NCBI GenBank assembly: GCA_900314795.1
Contig: OMWP01000008.1
Span: 1-64,000, forward strand
Source: an uncultured Eubacteriales bacterium
Lineage (GTDB): Bacteria > Bacillota > Clostridia > Oscillospirales > Acutalibacteraceae
Reading direction: 5' to 3'
DNA length: 64,000 nucleotides
Of the stretch, positions 7,983-16,162 are shown piece after piece. Position 1 is the stretch's first letter, and every line of letters begins with the position of its first letter. Below the pieces are notes generated by a model. It worked only from the letters and a program-made list of their open reading frames with translations. It was not told the origin of the DNA and did no database searches. A program made the translations under genes and the position numbers.

Positions 7983-9212
7983 ATGCAAATTTTACAAGGA
8001 TTTTTAGATGCGCTCAAGGGACTGTGGGAGTCTTCGGGCTTTATGCAGTTGACTTGGCAAAACTATGTGATGATAGCGGTAGCCTGTGTACTGTTGTATC
8101 TGGCTATCAAAAAACAGTATGAACCGCTCCTGCTGCTGCCGATCGCCTTCGGTATGCTGTTGGTCAACTTGTACCCCGATATCATGGGTGCGCCGCAGAT
8201 CAATTTGGTCGAGATCGCCTCAATGGATGATCCCGCCGCCAAAGGGCACGTGATACGTGAGATCGGCGGCAAGATCTTTTATGAGGATCCCACCTACGGC
8301 GGTCTGCTGTACTATCTGTATCAGGGCGTCAAGCTCGGTATCTACCCGCCGCTCATCTTCCTGGGCATTGGCTGTATGACCGACTTCGGTCCGCTGATTG
8401 CTAACCCGAAGAGCTTTATCCTCGGCGCCGCCGCTCAGATCGGTATTTTCATCACCTTCATCGGCGCGATCTTCTTGGGCTTTACCCCCGCTCAGTCCGG
8501 CGCGATTGGTATCATCGGCGGTGCAGACGGCCCCACGGCGATCTATGTCACCTCAAAATTAGCGCCTGAACTCCTCGGCCCGATCGCGGTCGCGGCGTAT
8601 TCCTATATGGCGCTGGTGCCGATCATCCAGCCGCCCATCATGAAGCTGCTCACCACCAAGAAGGAGCGTGCGGTCGTGATGGATCAGCTCCGTCCCGTCT
8701 CTAAGCTCGAGAAGATCATCTTCCCGATCATCGTCGTCATCATCTGCGCGATCGTCCTGCCCTCCGCGGCGCCGCTGATCGGCATGCTGATGCTCGGTAA
8801 CCTCTTCAAAGAGAGCGGTGTGGTCGAGCGTATCAGCAAGACAGCGCAGAATGAGCTGATGAACATCATCACTATCTTCCTCGGCGTAACGGTCGGCGCT
8901 ACCGCGACAGGTACCGTGTTCCTGACACCGAAGACCCTCGGCATCATCGCGCTGGGTCTGTTGGCGTTCTGCATGGGTACCGCGTGCGGCGTGCTGTTCG
9001 GTAAGCTGATGTATAAGTTCTCCGGCGGAAAGGTCAATCCGCTGATCGGCTCGGCGGGTGTATCGGCTGTCCCGATGGCGGCGCGTGTCGCCAACAAGGT
9101 CGGACAGGAGGAGAATCCCGGCAACTTCCTCTTGATGCACGCGATGGGTCCGAACGTCGCAGGCGTTATCGGCTCCGCGGTCGCGGCAGGCGTCTTGCTC
9201 AGCGTCCTTTGA
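7983..9212 (+). CDS. Sodium ion-translocating decarboxylase beta subunit (OadB/MmdB/GcdB family)
   Basis: A 409-residue polytopic membrane protein that couples decarboxylation of carboxybiotin to Na+ export. The signature GGADGPTAIY, which carries the essential aspartate of the beta subunit, is present near residue 180, and the C-terminal SAGVSAVPMAARVANKVG region is also conserved. GGAGGAA precedes ATG 7983; the longer frame from 7926 lacks a ribosome site and family similarity. The spacer before it contains the hairpin gggcaga/tctgccc (about 7931-7959), immediately before the ribosome site. A clean terminator follows. The alpha and biotin subunits must be encoded elsewhere. Confidence 0.93.
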   Translation: MQILQGFLDALKGLWESSGFMQLTWQNYVMIAVACVLLYLAIKKQYEPLLLLPIAFGMLLVNLYPDIMGAPQINLVEIASMDDPAAKGHVIREIGGKIFYEDPTYGGLLYYLYQGVKLGIYPPLIFLGIGCMTDFGPLIANPKSFILGAAAQIGIFITFIGAIFLGFTPAQSGAIGIIGGADGPTAIYVTSKLAPELLGPIAVAAYSYMALVPIIQPPIMKLLTTKKERAVVMDQLRPVSKLEKIIFPIIVVIICAIVLPSAAPLIGMLMLGNLFKESGVVERISKTAQNELMNIITIFLGVTVGATATGTVFLTPKTLGIIALGLLAFCMGTACGVLFGKLMYKFSGGKVNPLIGSAGVSAVPMAARVANKVGQEENPGNFLLMHAMGPNVAGVIGSAVAAGVLLSVL

Positions 9213-9227
9213 TCAACCAATCCTTTC

Positions 9228-9261
9228 AACAGCCTTTTTGCTATGCAGAAGGGCTGTTTTT
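9228..9261 (+). terminator. Terminator after the decarboxylase beta gene
   Basis: The stem aacagcc/ggctgtt (9228-9234, 9252-9258) is followed by tttttga. Confidence 0.75.
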
Positions 9262-9402
9262 GATTTGGGAAAAATATTTGATCTAAAGTATTGGTTATAA
9301 TAGAAAAACCGCGTATTATGTCGTAATAGAAAATTATCTTTGTTTTAATTCTGATTTAGAATAATAAACCGTTGCTTTGTTATATAATATAGAGTGATTA
9401 AA

Positions 9403-9478
9403 TAGGGGAGTATCCCCCTGAGGCTCGGTATTCATTTTGATGGTATCCGGGCACCGGCCGCGATGCGGAAATACCATC
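9403..9478 (+). promoter_or_regulatory. Structured leader of the polysaccharide co-polymerase operon
   Basis: TATAAT at 9383-9388 is a likely -10; the -35 is poor. The leader then holds aggggagtatcccct (9403-9418) and a longer hairpin gatggtat/ataccatc (9439-9446, 9471-9478) just before GGAGG at 9484. The hairpin may affect translation, but this is inference. Confidence 0.4.
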
Positions 9479-9493
9479 CGACAGGAGGATTTT

Positions 9494-10198
9494 ATGAAAA
9501 AGCAATTTACGATCGCTGATATACTGAAGATTTTTCTGCAGCATATCAAGCTGATTATCATTGTAACATTGTTGGGAGCGCTGCTTGCGTTTATCTATGT
9601 TACGTATTTTGTGACGCCGATGTATTCGACCAGCGCGTTGATATTGGTACAGAACGGTAATTCCTTTGAAAGCGATATCAATACGGCTAACAAGAATAAT
9701 ACACTGTCCGGTGAAAAGGTCAACACCAGCGACATCACCTCCTCACAGATGCTGGCGAATACCTGTTCGACGCTCTTTACCGTCGACCCCGATATGAAGA
9801 GTATCATCAGCGGCGCTACGATCAATATCAGCGTTGTTGAGGATTCGTATTTTCTGAGGATCAGTTCGACCTCGTCCGATCCCCACACGGCGGCGAATAT
9901 CGCGAATCTGGTCGCGAACACCGCGCCGCAGGTGTTTAAAAAGTATTTTGGCGACGCCGGTAAGGTCGACACGGTTGAAGAAGCCAATGTTCCTTCTTCC
10001 CCCTCCTCACCCAATAAGCCGAAATATGTTTTGATCGGACTGATAGCCGGTTTGGTTCTGTCGCTGATCATCTCGTTCTTGCTGGAGATCATTGATACGA
10101 CCATCAAGCCCGGCGACGATCTGTATAAGATGTATGAGATACCTGTATTTGCAGAAATCGTAGACTTTGAAACGGAAGGCGGTGGCAAGAAGAAATGA
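9494..10198 (+). CDS. Wzz/CpsC-type polysaccharide co-polymerase, BY-kinase modulator
   Basis: A 234-residue membrane protein with two transmembrane helices (about residues 17-38 and 175-196) flanking an extracytoplasmic domain, and a short cytosolic tail: the layout of Gram-positive CpsC/CapA/YwqC proteins. Such proteins set polysaccharide chain length and switch on their partner tyrosine kinase. The pre-TM2 segment (VPSSPSSPNKPK) is the usual Pro-rich motif. GGAGG precedes ATG 9494; the ORF extends to 9437 but without support. The last 4 nt overlap the kinase gene (ATGA), so the two are translationally coupled. Confidence 0.88.
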   Translation: MKKQFTIADILKIFLQHIKLIIIVTLLGALLAFIYVTYFVTPMYSTSALILVQNGNSFESDINTANKNNTLSGEKVNTSDITSSQMLANTCSTLFTVDPDMKSIISGATINISVVEDSYFLRISSTSSDPHTAANIANLVANTAPQVFKKYFGDAGKVDTVEEANVPSSPSSPNKPKYVLIGLIAGLVLSLIISFLLEIIDTTIKPGDDLYKMYEIPVFAEIVDFETEGGGKKK

Positions 10199-10953
10199 AA
10201 CTGATCAACACAAAGAACAACGATAAGGCCAAAAAGAAAGGCACCAGTGCTGAAAAAGCAAAAAATGTTCTGACCTCCGACTCCAAATTCGCGATCGTTG
10301 AAGGCTATAAGATCGCCCGTACCAATCTGGTATTCTCTCTCACCGCCCAGAACAGTAACTGTGTCGCGGTTACTTCATGGAGTAAGGGTGAAGGTAAGAG
10401 TACCGCGACCGTCAACCTGGCGATCTCCTTTGCTAAGATGGGCAAGCGTGTGCTCTTGATCGATACCGACTTGCGCCGTCCGAACCTGCACAATCTGCTC
10501 AAGCTCAAGAACGACACCGGTGTGTCGGATATCATCGGTCAGTTCGGCGATTTCCAGACCGCCGTTCACCGTGACGCGGTCACTAACCTGGATGTTCTGA
10601 CATCCGGCGCGATCCCGCCTAACCCCTCGGAGCTGTTGGCGTCTCCGGTATTTGCTGAAATGCTCGAAAAAGCGAAAAAGGAATATGACTATGTCATCAT
10701 GGATACGCCTCCTCTGGGCGTTGTTACCGATACGCTGCTGTTGAAGGATTATGTCGGCGGCTATGTCATGGTCGTCCGTGAGAGGATCACCAGCCACGGC
10801 GATATCGAGCGCGCGCTGCAAAGCGTCAAGCTCGCCGATACCAAGGTGCTCGGCTTCCTCAAGGTTGGCTGTGAGATGCGTTCCAAGGGCTACGGCTACA
10901 ACAAGTACAGATATCGTTATAATTATAACTACAACTATTATTACAAATATTGA
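10195..10953 (+). CDS. CpsD/CapB-type bacterial tyrosine kinase (BY-kinase)
   Basis: A 252-residue cytosolic autophosphorylating kinase that controls capsule or exopolysaccharide assembly. Walker A is SWSKGEGKST (residues 61-70), Walker A' is VLLIDTDLRRP (86-96), and Walker B lies in DYVIMDTPPLG. The C-terminus is a dense Tyr cluster with more than ten tyrosines in the last 21 residues, alternating with Asn, Arg and Lys; this is the autophosphorylation tail. The gene is coupled to the modulator by an ATGA overlap. No glycosyltransferases are adjacent; the sugar transferase and ligase at 57-59 kb could be the machinery it controls, which is inference. Confidence 0.92.
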   Translation: MKLINTKNNDKAKKKGTSAEKAKNVLTSDSKFAIVEGYKIARTNLVFSLTAQNSNCVAVTSWSKGEGKSTATVNLAISFAKMGKRVLLIDTDLRRPNLHNLLKLKNDTGVSDIIGQFGDFQTAVHRDAVTNLDVLTSGAIPPNPSELLASPVFAEMLEKAKKEYDYVIMDTPPLGVVTDTLLLKDYVGGYVMVVRERITSHGDIERALQSVKLADTKVLGFLKVGCEMRSKGYGYNKYRYRYNYNYNYYYKY

Positions 10954-10963
10954 TTGTTCAAGC

Positions 10964-10998
10964 AGCTCTCCTGTCAGTCGGCAGGGGAGCTTTTGTTT
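10964..10998 (+). terminator. Terminator after the BY-kinase gene
   Basis: The stem agctctcctg/caggggagct (10964-10973, 10982-10991, one G-T pair) is followed by ttttgttt. Confidence 0.85.
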
Positions 10999-11009
10999 AG
11001 TTAGGAGTT

Positions 11010-11126
11010 GAGGTGCTGTCCAAGAAGCGGAACCGACGGGGAACGCTGATTGGGTTACAGCACCCATGCAAGGCTCTCCCAAGAAGTGGAGTCAAAGACG
11101 AACACTGATTGGCTGAGAGCTACTGC
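11010..11126 (+). repeat. Family A element, copy A4
   Basis: Hairpin 1 has arms ggtgctgt (11012-11019) and acagcacc (11057-11064). The spacer catgcaa follows. Hairpin 2 has arms ggctctc (11072-11078) and gagagct (11115-11121), with the conserved gattggct just before the 3' arm and actgc just after. Compared with copy A2 both stems differ by paired changes. Confidence 0.8.
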
Positions 11127-11148
11127 GAGGAGTGAGGATAAATGATTT

Positions 11149-11173
11149 GTAGGGGAGGGGCTTGCTCCTCCCG
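11149..11173 (+). repeat. Family E hairpin repeat
   Basis: The core gggaggggcttgctcctccc folds into an 8-bp stem with loop cttg. Near-identical copies are at 19010-19034 and 22171-22195. Confidence 0.8.
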
Positions 11174-11285
11174 AGACCTATCCGTTATCTCTCATTTGCA
11201 TGATAAACTGAAAACTGAATAATGAATAATGCTAATCAAACACGGAGCAGATCAATCTTCCTCAACCAATATGGTTCATAATCCA

Positions 11286-11379
11286 ACGCTCAGCCACGGG
11301 TCGTCGAGGGCGCCGACCCCTACAGATCCGCTACGCTCAGCCACGGGTCGTCGAGGGCGCCGACCCCTACAGATCCGCT
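11286..11379 (-). repeat. Perfect 47-bp tandem duplication of a Family E-like hairpin
   Basis: Positions 11286-11332 and 11333-11379 are identical 47-mers. Each contains gggtcg/cgaccc arms; read on the minus strand this is gtaggggtcgg...cgacccg, a Family E variant. Another variant, with gggatg/catccc arms, is at 11392-11420. The gene-free span 10954-11639 is otherwise made of Family A, E and F repeats. Confidence 0.85.
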
Positions 11380-11559
11380 GAAGCGTTTATTGTAGGGGAT
11401 GACACTTGCGACATCCCGTGACCATTCCTTTCTATCGACTTATCATGCGGAGCATATCAATCCCTCCGTAGGGTACGGCATTTATGACGTACTGCCGTCT
11501 TTCTGTGCCTTGTCATCCAACCGCAAATCAAATAATCTTGCAGGAATTTTATAAAAGGG

Positions 11560-11588
11560 TTGCAAAAGAACTCCTTTTGGTATATTAT
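11560..11588 (+). promoter_or_regulatory. Sigma-A promoter of the aminotransferase gene
   Basis: TTGCAA at 11560-11565, a 17-nt spacer, and TATTAT at 11583-11588. The start codon is about 50 nt downstream. Confidence 0.7.
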
Positions 11589-11639
11589 ATAAAAGCATTA
11601 TGTGAAAATTTTGCAATCTCAGAGAAGGAAATGTGCAAG

Positions 11640-12914
11640 ATGAAGTATCAAGATTTTACAAGAGAACAGCGTGACGCTGAGCTCACAACATTATGGGAAG
11701 AATTTAACCAAATCAAGGGAAAGAACATAAAGCTGAACATGGCGCGCGGCGTGCCCAGTCCCGACCAGCTCAACCTATCCAGAAAGATGTTGGACATCCT
11801 CAATTCGGAATCAGATTGTTTTGCCGAGGACGGTACCGACTGCTGTAACTATGGCGTGATGGACGGTATCCCCGAGTGCAAGAAGCTGATGGCGGATGTG
11901 ATGGGCGTGACCCCCGATATGGTTATGGTGGGCGGTAACTCCTCACTGAATATGATGTTCGATACGATCGCTTTGTTTATGAACCATCCCGTCACCGGCG
12001 GCACACCTGCATGGGCGCTCGTGCCCGACCGCAAGTTCCTCTGCCCCGTACCCGGCTATGACCGTCATTTCGGCGTGACCGAATACTTCGGTTTCCAGAT
12101 GATCCCGGTCCCGATGGATGAAAACGGTCCTGATATGGATCTGGTCGAGGAGCTGGTCAAGGATCCTACCGTCAAGGGTATGTGGTGCGTGCCGAAGTAC
12201 TCGAATCCCACCGGCATCTCCTACTCCGACGAGGTCGTGCGCCGTATCGCGGCGCTGCAGCCTGCCGCGGCGGATTTCCGCCTGATGTGGGATAACGCCT
12301 ACTGCATCCATGACCTGACCGATGAGCATGACGAGATACTCAATATCTTTGAAGAATGTGAGAAAACCGGCAACATCGATATGCCGATCGAATTCTGCTC
12401 GACCTCCAAGATCACCTTCCCGGGCTCCGGCGTAGCGGCGATGGCGGCCTCCGCGAACAATATGGCAGTCATCAAGGAAAAGTATAAATACCAGAACATC
12501 GGCTATGATAAGCTGAACATGCTGCGTCATGTGCGCTTCTTCGGCGATATCGAGGGCATGATGGCGCATATGAAGAAGCATGCCGAGATCCTGCGTCCGC
12601 GCTTTGAGATCGTGCTCAACAAGCTCGGTGAGAACCTCGACGAGCTCGGTATCATCCGCTACAACCGTCCGCGCGGCGGCTACTTTGTCTGCGTTGACGT
12701 CCTCGACGGTACCGCAAAGCGCGTTGTCGCCCTGTGCAAGGAAGCAGGCGTCAATTTGACCGGCGCCGGCGCGACCTATCCCTACGGCAACGATCCGCAC
12801 GACAGCAACATCCGTATCGCTCCGTCGTTCCCGAGTCTCGAGGATCTCTCGAGCGCGATGGACATTTTCTGCCTGTGCGCCCGCATCGCCGCGCTCGAAA
12901 AGCTGAACGCGTAA
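11640..12914 (+). CDS. Aspartate aminotransferase-like PLP enzyme (1C/PF12897 type)
   Basis: A 424-residue fold-type I PLP enzyme. The N-terminal LNMARGVPSPDQLNLS and the central GMWCVPKYSNPTGISYS match the aspartate aminotransferase subgroup (PF12897) that is close to MocR transaminase domains, but there is no DNA-binding domain. The PLP lysine lies in STSKITFPGSG (about residue 258). Expected role: transfer of the amino group between aspartate and 2-oxoglutarate. ATG 11640 is preferred: AGAAGG lies 11 nt upstream, whereas ATG 11631 touches that site and the upstream frame (from 11484) runs through repeats. It has its own promoter and terminator. Substrate not proven. Confidence 0.85.
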   Translation: MKYQDFTREQRDAELTTLWEEFNQIKGKNIKLNMARGVPSPDQLNLSRKMLDILNSESDCFAEDGTDCCNYGVMDGIPECKKLMADVMGVTPDMVMVGGNSSLNMMFDTIALFMNHPVTGGTPAWALVPDRKFLCPVPGYDRHFGVTEYFGFQMIPVPMDENGPDMDLVEELVKDPTVKGMWCVPKYSNPTGISYSDEVVRRIAALQPAAADFRLMWDNAYCIHDLTDEHDEILNIFEECEKTGNIDMPIEFCSTSKITFPGSGVAAMAASANNMAVIKEKYKYQNIGYDKLNMLRHVRFFGDIEGMMAHMKKHAEILRPRFEIVLNKLGENLDELGIIRYNRPRGGYFVCVDVLDGTAKRVVALCKEAGVNLTGAGATYPYGNDPHDSNIRIAPSFPSLEDLSSAMDIFCLCARIAALEKLNA

Positions 12915-12939
12915 TGATTTCAATCAGAATAACAAGATT

Positions 12940-12966
12940 AGCGTCCGCGTTTTGCGGACGCTTTTT
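12940..12966 (+). terminator. Terminator after the aminotransferase gene
   Basis: A perfect 9-bp stem agcgtccgc/gcggacgct (12940-12948, 12954-12962) is followed by tttttat. Confidence 0.92.
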
Positions 12967-13135
12967 ATGCTCAAAAAAGGAGAAATGATTGCAGTGATCA
13001 GCACTATCATTCTGAATATAGATATAATATTTCTAACAAAGAATTATAAGTCTGTTTTAATTCTACAGTAGAATCAAAATCGCACTTTTTTCTCCAAAAG
13101 AACTATGAAAACTTGAAATTCTTGCAAAAGTTTTA
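12967..13135. other. AT-rich gene-free upstream region of secD
   Basis: No gene is visible between 12915 and 13266. The region contains a perfect 7-bp dyad attctac-a-gtagaat (13060-13074) and an inverted pair aaaactt/aagtttt flanking the -35 side. Either could be an operator, but neither is proven. Confidence 0.4.
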
Positions 13136-13164
13136 TTGACTTTTCATTTGTAAGTCTGTATAAT
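13136..13164 (+). promoter_or_regulatory. Sigma-A promoter of secD-secF
   Basis: TTGACT at 13136-13141, a 17-nt spacer, and a perfect TATAAT at 13159-13164. Confidence 0.88.
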
Positions 13165-13266
13165 TAATCTGTTATTGTGGATTTTTATATTGGTACTTTA
13201 GCGCCATACGCACACAGTACGGTTGAAAATCCGAAAGAAGAACCAAAAAACATGGAGGTCCAAGGC

Positions 13267-14604
13267 ATGAAAAGAATTTCTAAGCCTGTATTCTTCATTG
13301 TCGCTATCCTCATCATAGCGTTTGCGTTCACGGCGTTTGCCGGAATCAAATACTATGAGGGCGATATCCAAAAGACCGCGGTCAAGGGTATCAGCGACAT
13401 CAGATGGGGAATCGACATCCGCGGCGGTGTAGAGGCTACCTTTAAGCCCGCAGAAGATATCGACGCCACGGATGAGCAGCTAGACTCTGCGAAATCGATC
13501 ATTGAAACTCGTATGGTCTCTAACGGTATCACCGACTATGAGATTTACGCCGACTACGGCTCCGACCGTATCATCGTCCGTTTCCCGTGGAAAGAGGACG
13601 ATACCACGTTCGATCCGGTCAGCGCGGTCAACGAGCTTGCGGCTACCGCAAAGCTGACCTTCCGCAATCCGAGCGGTGAGACCGTCATGGACGGCTCGGC
13701 TGTTGAGAAGGCGACTGCCGGTATCGATCAGTCCCAGAAATCTGCCGGTCAGTATATCGTACAGCTTGAGCTCAACTCCGAGGGTGCTCAGACCTTTGCG
13801 GATATCACCTCTCAGTATCTGAACCAGCAGATCGGCATCTATATGGATGAGACCCAGCTGTCCAATCCTACCGTACAGAGCGTGATCTCTGACGGTCATG
13901 CGCAGATCACCGGTAACTTTGACGCTGAGAGTGCGACCAAGCTTGCGAACCAGATCAACGGCGGTGCGCTGCCCTTCTCTCTGGAAGCGGCTTCCTACAG
14001 CGGTATCAGCCCCACACTGGGTCAGAACTCCCTGACCGCGATGGGCTATGCCGGTATCATCGCGTTCGCGCTGATCGCTCTGTTCATGATCATCAAATAT
14101 CGTGTACCCGGCTTTGTCGCTGTTATCGCGCTCATCGGTCAGATGGCGCTGGCGGTTGCCGCGATCACCCGTTACTTCGGCGCGTTCAATTCCTTCACCA
14201 TGACCCTGCCCGGTATCGCCGGCTTGATCCTGTCAGTCGGTATGGGTGTTGACGCGAACATCATCACCGCCGAGCGTATCAAGGAAGAATTCCGCGCCGG
14301 CAAGACGCTTGACAGCGCGATCGAAAAGGGTACCAAGAACTCCCTGACCGCGATCATCGACGGTAACATGACCATCGTCATCGTATCCGTCATCCTGATG
14401 CTGGTCTTCGGACCGTCCAACATCCTCTCCTGGATCTTCGGCGAGTCCACCACCGGTACCATCTACGCTTTCGGTTATACCCTCTTGATGGGTGTTATCT
14501 CTAACTTTATCATGGGCGTATGGCTCTCCCGTGTCATGCTCAAGAGCATCTCCGGCGTGAAGTTCCTGCGCAAAGAATGGCTGTTTGGAGGTGCGCGTAA
14601 ATGA
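13267..14604 (+). CDS. secD: Protein translocase subunit SecD
   Basis: SecD works with SecF at the SecYEG channel and uses the proton or sodium gradient to complete protein export. It is 445 residues long, with an N-terminal TM helix (residues 8-27), the P1 extracytoplasmic domain (starting near IRWGIDIRGGVEATF), and a C-terminal block of five helices with GMGVDANIITAERIKEE, the conserved TM4 motif. GGAGGT lies 7 nt before ATG 13267; the longer frame from 13177 begins upstream of this site. secF follows with an ATGA overlap. Confidence 0.95.
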   Translation: MKRISKPVFFIVAILIIAFAFTAFAGIKYYEGDIQKTAVKGISDIRWGIDIRGGVEATFKPAEDIDATDEQLDSAKSIIETRMVSNGITDYEIYADYGSDRIIVRFPWKEDDTTFDPVSAVNELAATAKLTFRNPSGETVMDGSAVEKATAGIDQSQKSAGQYIVQLELNSEGAQTFADITSQYLNQQIGIYMDETQLSNPTVQSVISDGHAQITGNFDAESATKLANQINGGALPFSLEAASYSGISPTLGQNSLTAMGYAGIIAFALIALFMIIKYRVPGFVAVIALIGQMALAVAAITRYFGAFNSFTMTLPGIAGLILSVGMGVDANIITAERIKEEFRAGKTLDSAIEKGTKNSLTAIIDGNMTIVIVSVILMLVFGPSNILSWIFGESTTGTIYAFGYTLLMGVISNFIMGVWLSRVMLKSISGVKFLRKEWLFGGARK

Positions 14605-15578
14605 AAAAAGATTTAAACTTTATCGGTAAAAGTAAGATCTTCTTCGGCATTTCGCTCGCGATCATCGCCATCGGTCTTATCTGCAACATCATTTTCGGCG
14701 TCACCCTCGACATCCAGTTCAAGGGCGGTACCATCGTCAACTATTCCTACACCGGTGAGATCGATCAGGAAGCGCTCAAGGACGCGATCCAGACCGCGAC
14801 TCCCGAGCATCAGGTATCCTTCACCATCACCAAGGATATTATGAACAACGAGGCAGACGCTGACGCGTACGCCGTATCGATCCAGTTCTCCGGTAATGAG
14901 AGCATCCAGTCCGACGTTATCCAAGGCATCACCACCGCGTTGGACGAGAAGTTCCCCGATAACAACTTCCAGTATAAGGAGAACTCCTCGGTCGAGGCCT
15001 CTATGGGTCTGAAGTTCCTCTTGAAGTGTCTGACCGCGGTTGCAATCGCTTCCGTACTGATGGTGATCTACGTTACCATCCGATTCAAGCGCATCGGCGG
15101 TCTGTCCGCAGGCGTGATGGCGCTGGTAGCGCTGTTCCATGATGTGGCGATGATCTACTTTATGTACGTCATCTTCCGCATGCCGATCGACTCGAACTTC
15201 ATCGCTGTTGTCCTGATGATCATCGGTTACTCCCTGAACGATACCATCGTTATCTACGACCGTGTCCGTGAGGAACGCCGTCTGGCGGGTCCCAAGGCGG
15301 ATATCGCGGATGTGTTCAACCACAGCGCATCCTCCGTTATGGGTCGTACGATCGCGACCTCCGTCACCACCCTTGTGGCGATCGGTACCGTTTACGTTGT
15401 AGCGCTGATCTTCAACTTAAGCTCTGTACAGTCCTTCGCGCTGCCGATGATGATCGGTATCGTGTCCGGTTGTTACTCTTCGCTGTGCATTGCGGGTCCC
15501 CTCTGGGTACTCTGGAACAAGCGCGGCAAGAAGGGCGAAAAAACAGAAGCTCCTCAGGCAGAAAAGGCCGAGGCATGA
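14601..15578 (+). CDS. secF: Protein translocase subunit SecF
   Basis: A 325-residue partner of SecD. N-terminal helix at about residues 10-32, then DIQFKGGTIVNYSY opening the periplasmic-side P1 domain, then five helices including GYSLNDTIVIYDRVREE, the SecF TM4 signature. A charged Lys/Glu-rich cytosolic tail closes the protein. The ATGA overlap with secD shows translational coupling. A terminator follows at 15591-15619. Confidence 0.95.
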   Translation: MKKDLNFIGKSKIFFGISLAIIAIGLICNIIFGVTLDIQFKGGTIVNYSYTGEIDQEALKDAIQTATPEHQVSFTITKDIMNNEADADAYAVSIQFSGNESIQSDVIQGITTALDEKFPDNNFQYKENSSVEASMGLKFLLKCLTAVAIASVLMVIYVTIRFKRIGGLSAGVMALVALFHDVAMIYFMYVIFRMPIDSNFIAVVLMIIGYSLNDTIVIYDRVREERRLAGPKADIADVFNHSASSVMGRTIATSVTTLVAIGTVYVVALIFNLSSVQSFALPMMIGIVSGCYSSLCIAGPLWVLWNKRGKKGEKTEAPQAEKAEA

Positions 15579-15590
15579 GCAGCATCAATC

Positions 15591-15619
15591 AAGGCGTCAC
15601 CTTCGGGTGGCGCCTTTTC
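15591..15619 (+). terminator. Terminator after secF
   Basis: The stem aaggcgtcacc/ggtggcgcctt with a ttcg tetraloop and one G-T pair is followed by ttttct. Confidence 0.88.
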
Positions 15620-15628
15620 TGTATTTAT

Positions 15629-15780
15629 TGAAGACTGAAAACTGAATAATGAATAATAAAGGTATCTCGCGTATGCTCGATCAATTGATATAATCCCTCC
15701 GCATAACAAGGAAATCTATTATTGTTCGAGCGTAGCGAGTAACCACAATTATTCAATTTTCAGTCTTCAGTTTTCAGTAA
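15629..15780. repeat. Family F inverted simple-repeat element
   Basis: The left arm (15629-15657) is built from actgaaaactgaataatgaa units. The right arm (15747-15779) is the inverted form, attattcaattttcagtct and on. Between them lies a segment with aatccctcc, as in Family D. Related arms are at 11206-11232, 51570-51600 and 56003-56042. Confidence 0.6.
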
Positions 15781-15781
15781 C

Positions 15782-16162
15782 TTAAAAAATGTTCTCCCAC
15801 TTCATCAGCTTGGCATTTTTGATGTCTTGGATCTTTCGTCTCGCACAGGCGGAGGTCGCCAAAAAATCCTCTGTATCGGCTGTTCTCGCATACTCCCTGA
15901 GCATCGTCAGATCGGAGGAGATGTGCCCGATCTCGCTGTGGAACATGAAAATGTTGAACATGCCGCTCTGCTTGCGAAAACGGTTGTCGAGCTTTTCCGC
16001 TTCGGTCTGCGCATCGAGCACCTCGTTGTGCATCATTTTCTCGGTGGCATCATCGAGCATTTTGATATACGCATCGGCGTTGGTGGTTACATAGATATAT
16101 TCGATGCCGCCGAGCAGCATCGCAAGCGCGATCATCGCGAGCGCAATCCATCCTCGTTTCAT
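15782..16162 (-). CDS. DUF4363 family protein
   Basis: A 126-residue protein with one N-terminal membrane helix (residues 5-25, IALAMIALAMLLGGIEYIYV) and a helical, charged extracytoplasmic region. It resembles DUF4363 proteins, which in spore-forming clostridia are usually encoded next to a DUF421 protein, as here. The start overlaps the end of the DUF421 gene (ATGA, 16159-16162), so the two are coupled and probably act together at the membrane. The function is unknown. No U-rich terminator is visible; Family F repeats follow. Confidence 0.75.
   Translation of the reverse strand: MKRGWIALAMIALAMLLGGIEYIYVTTNADAYIKMLDDATEKMMHNEVLDAQTEAEKLDNRFRKQSGMFNIFMFHSEIGHISSDLTMLREYARTADTEDFLATSACARRKIQDIKNAKLMKWENIF

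Noticed and set aside
9361-9388. A complete sigma-A promoter for the cpsC-like gene
   Set aside because: TATAAT is perfect, but no -35 is found at a suitable distance, so only the -10 is mentioned.
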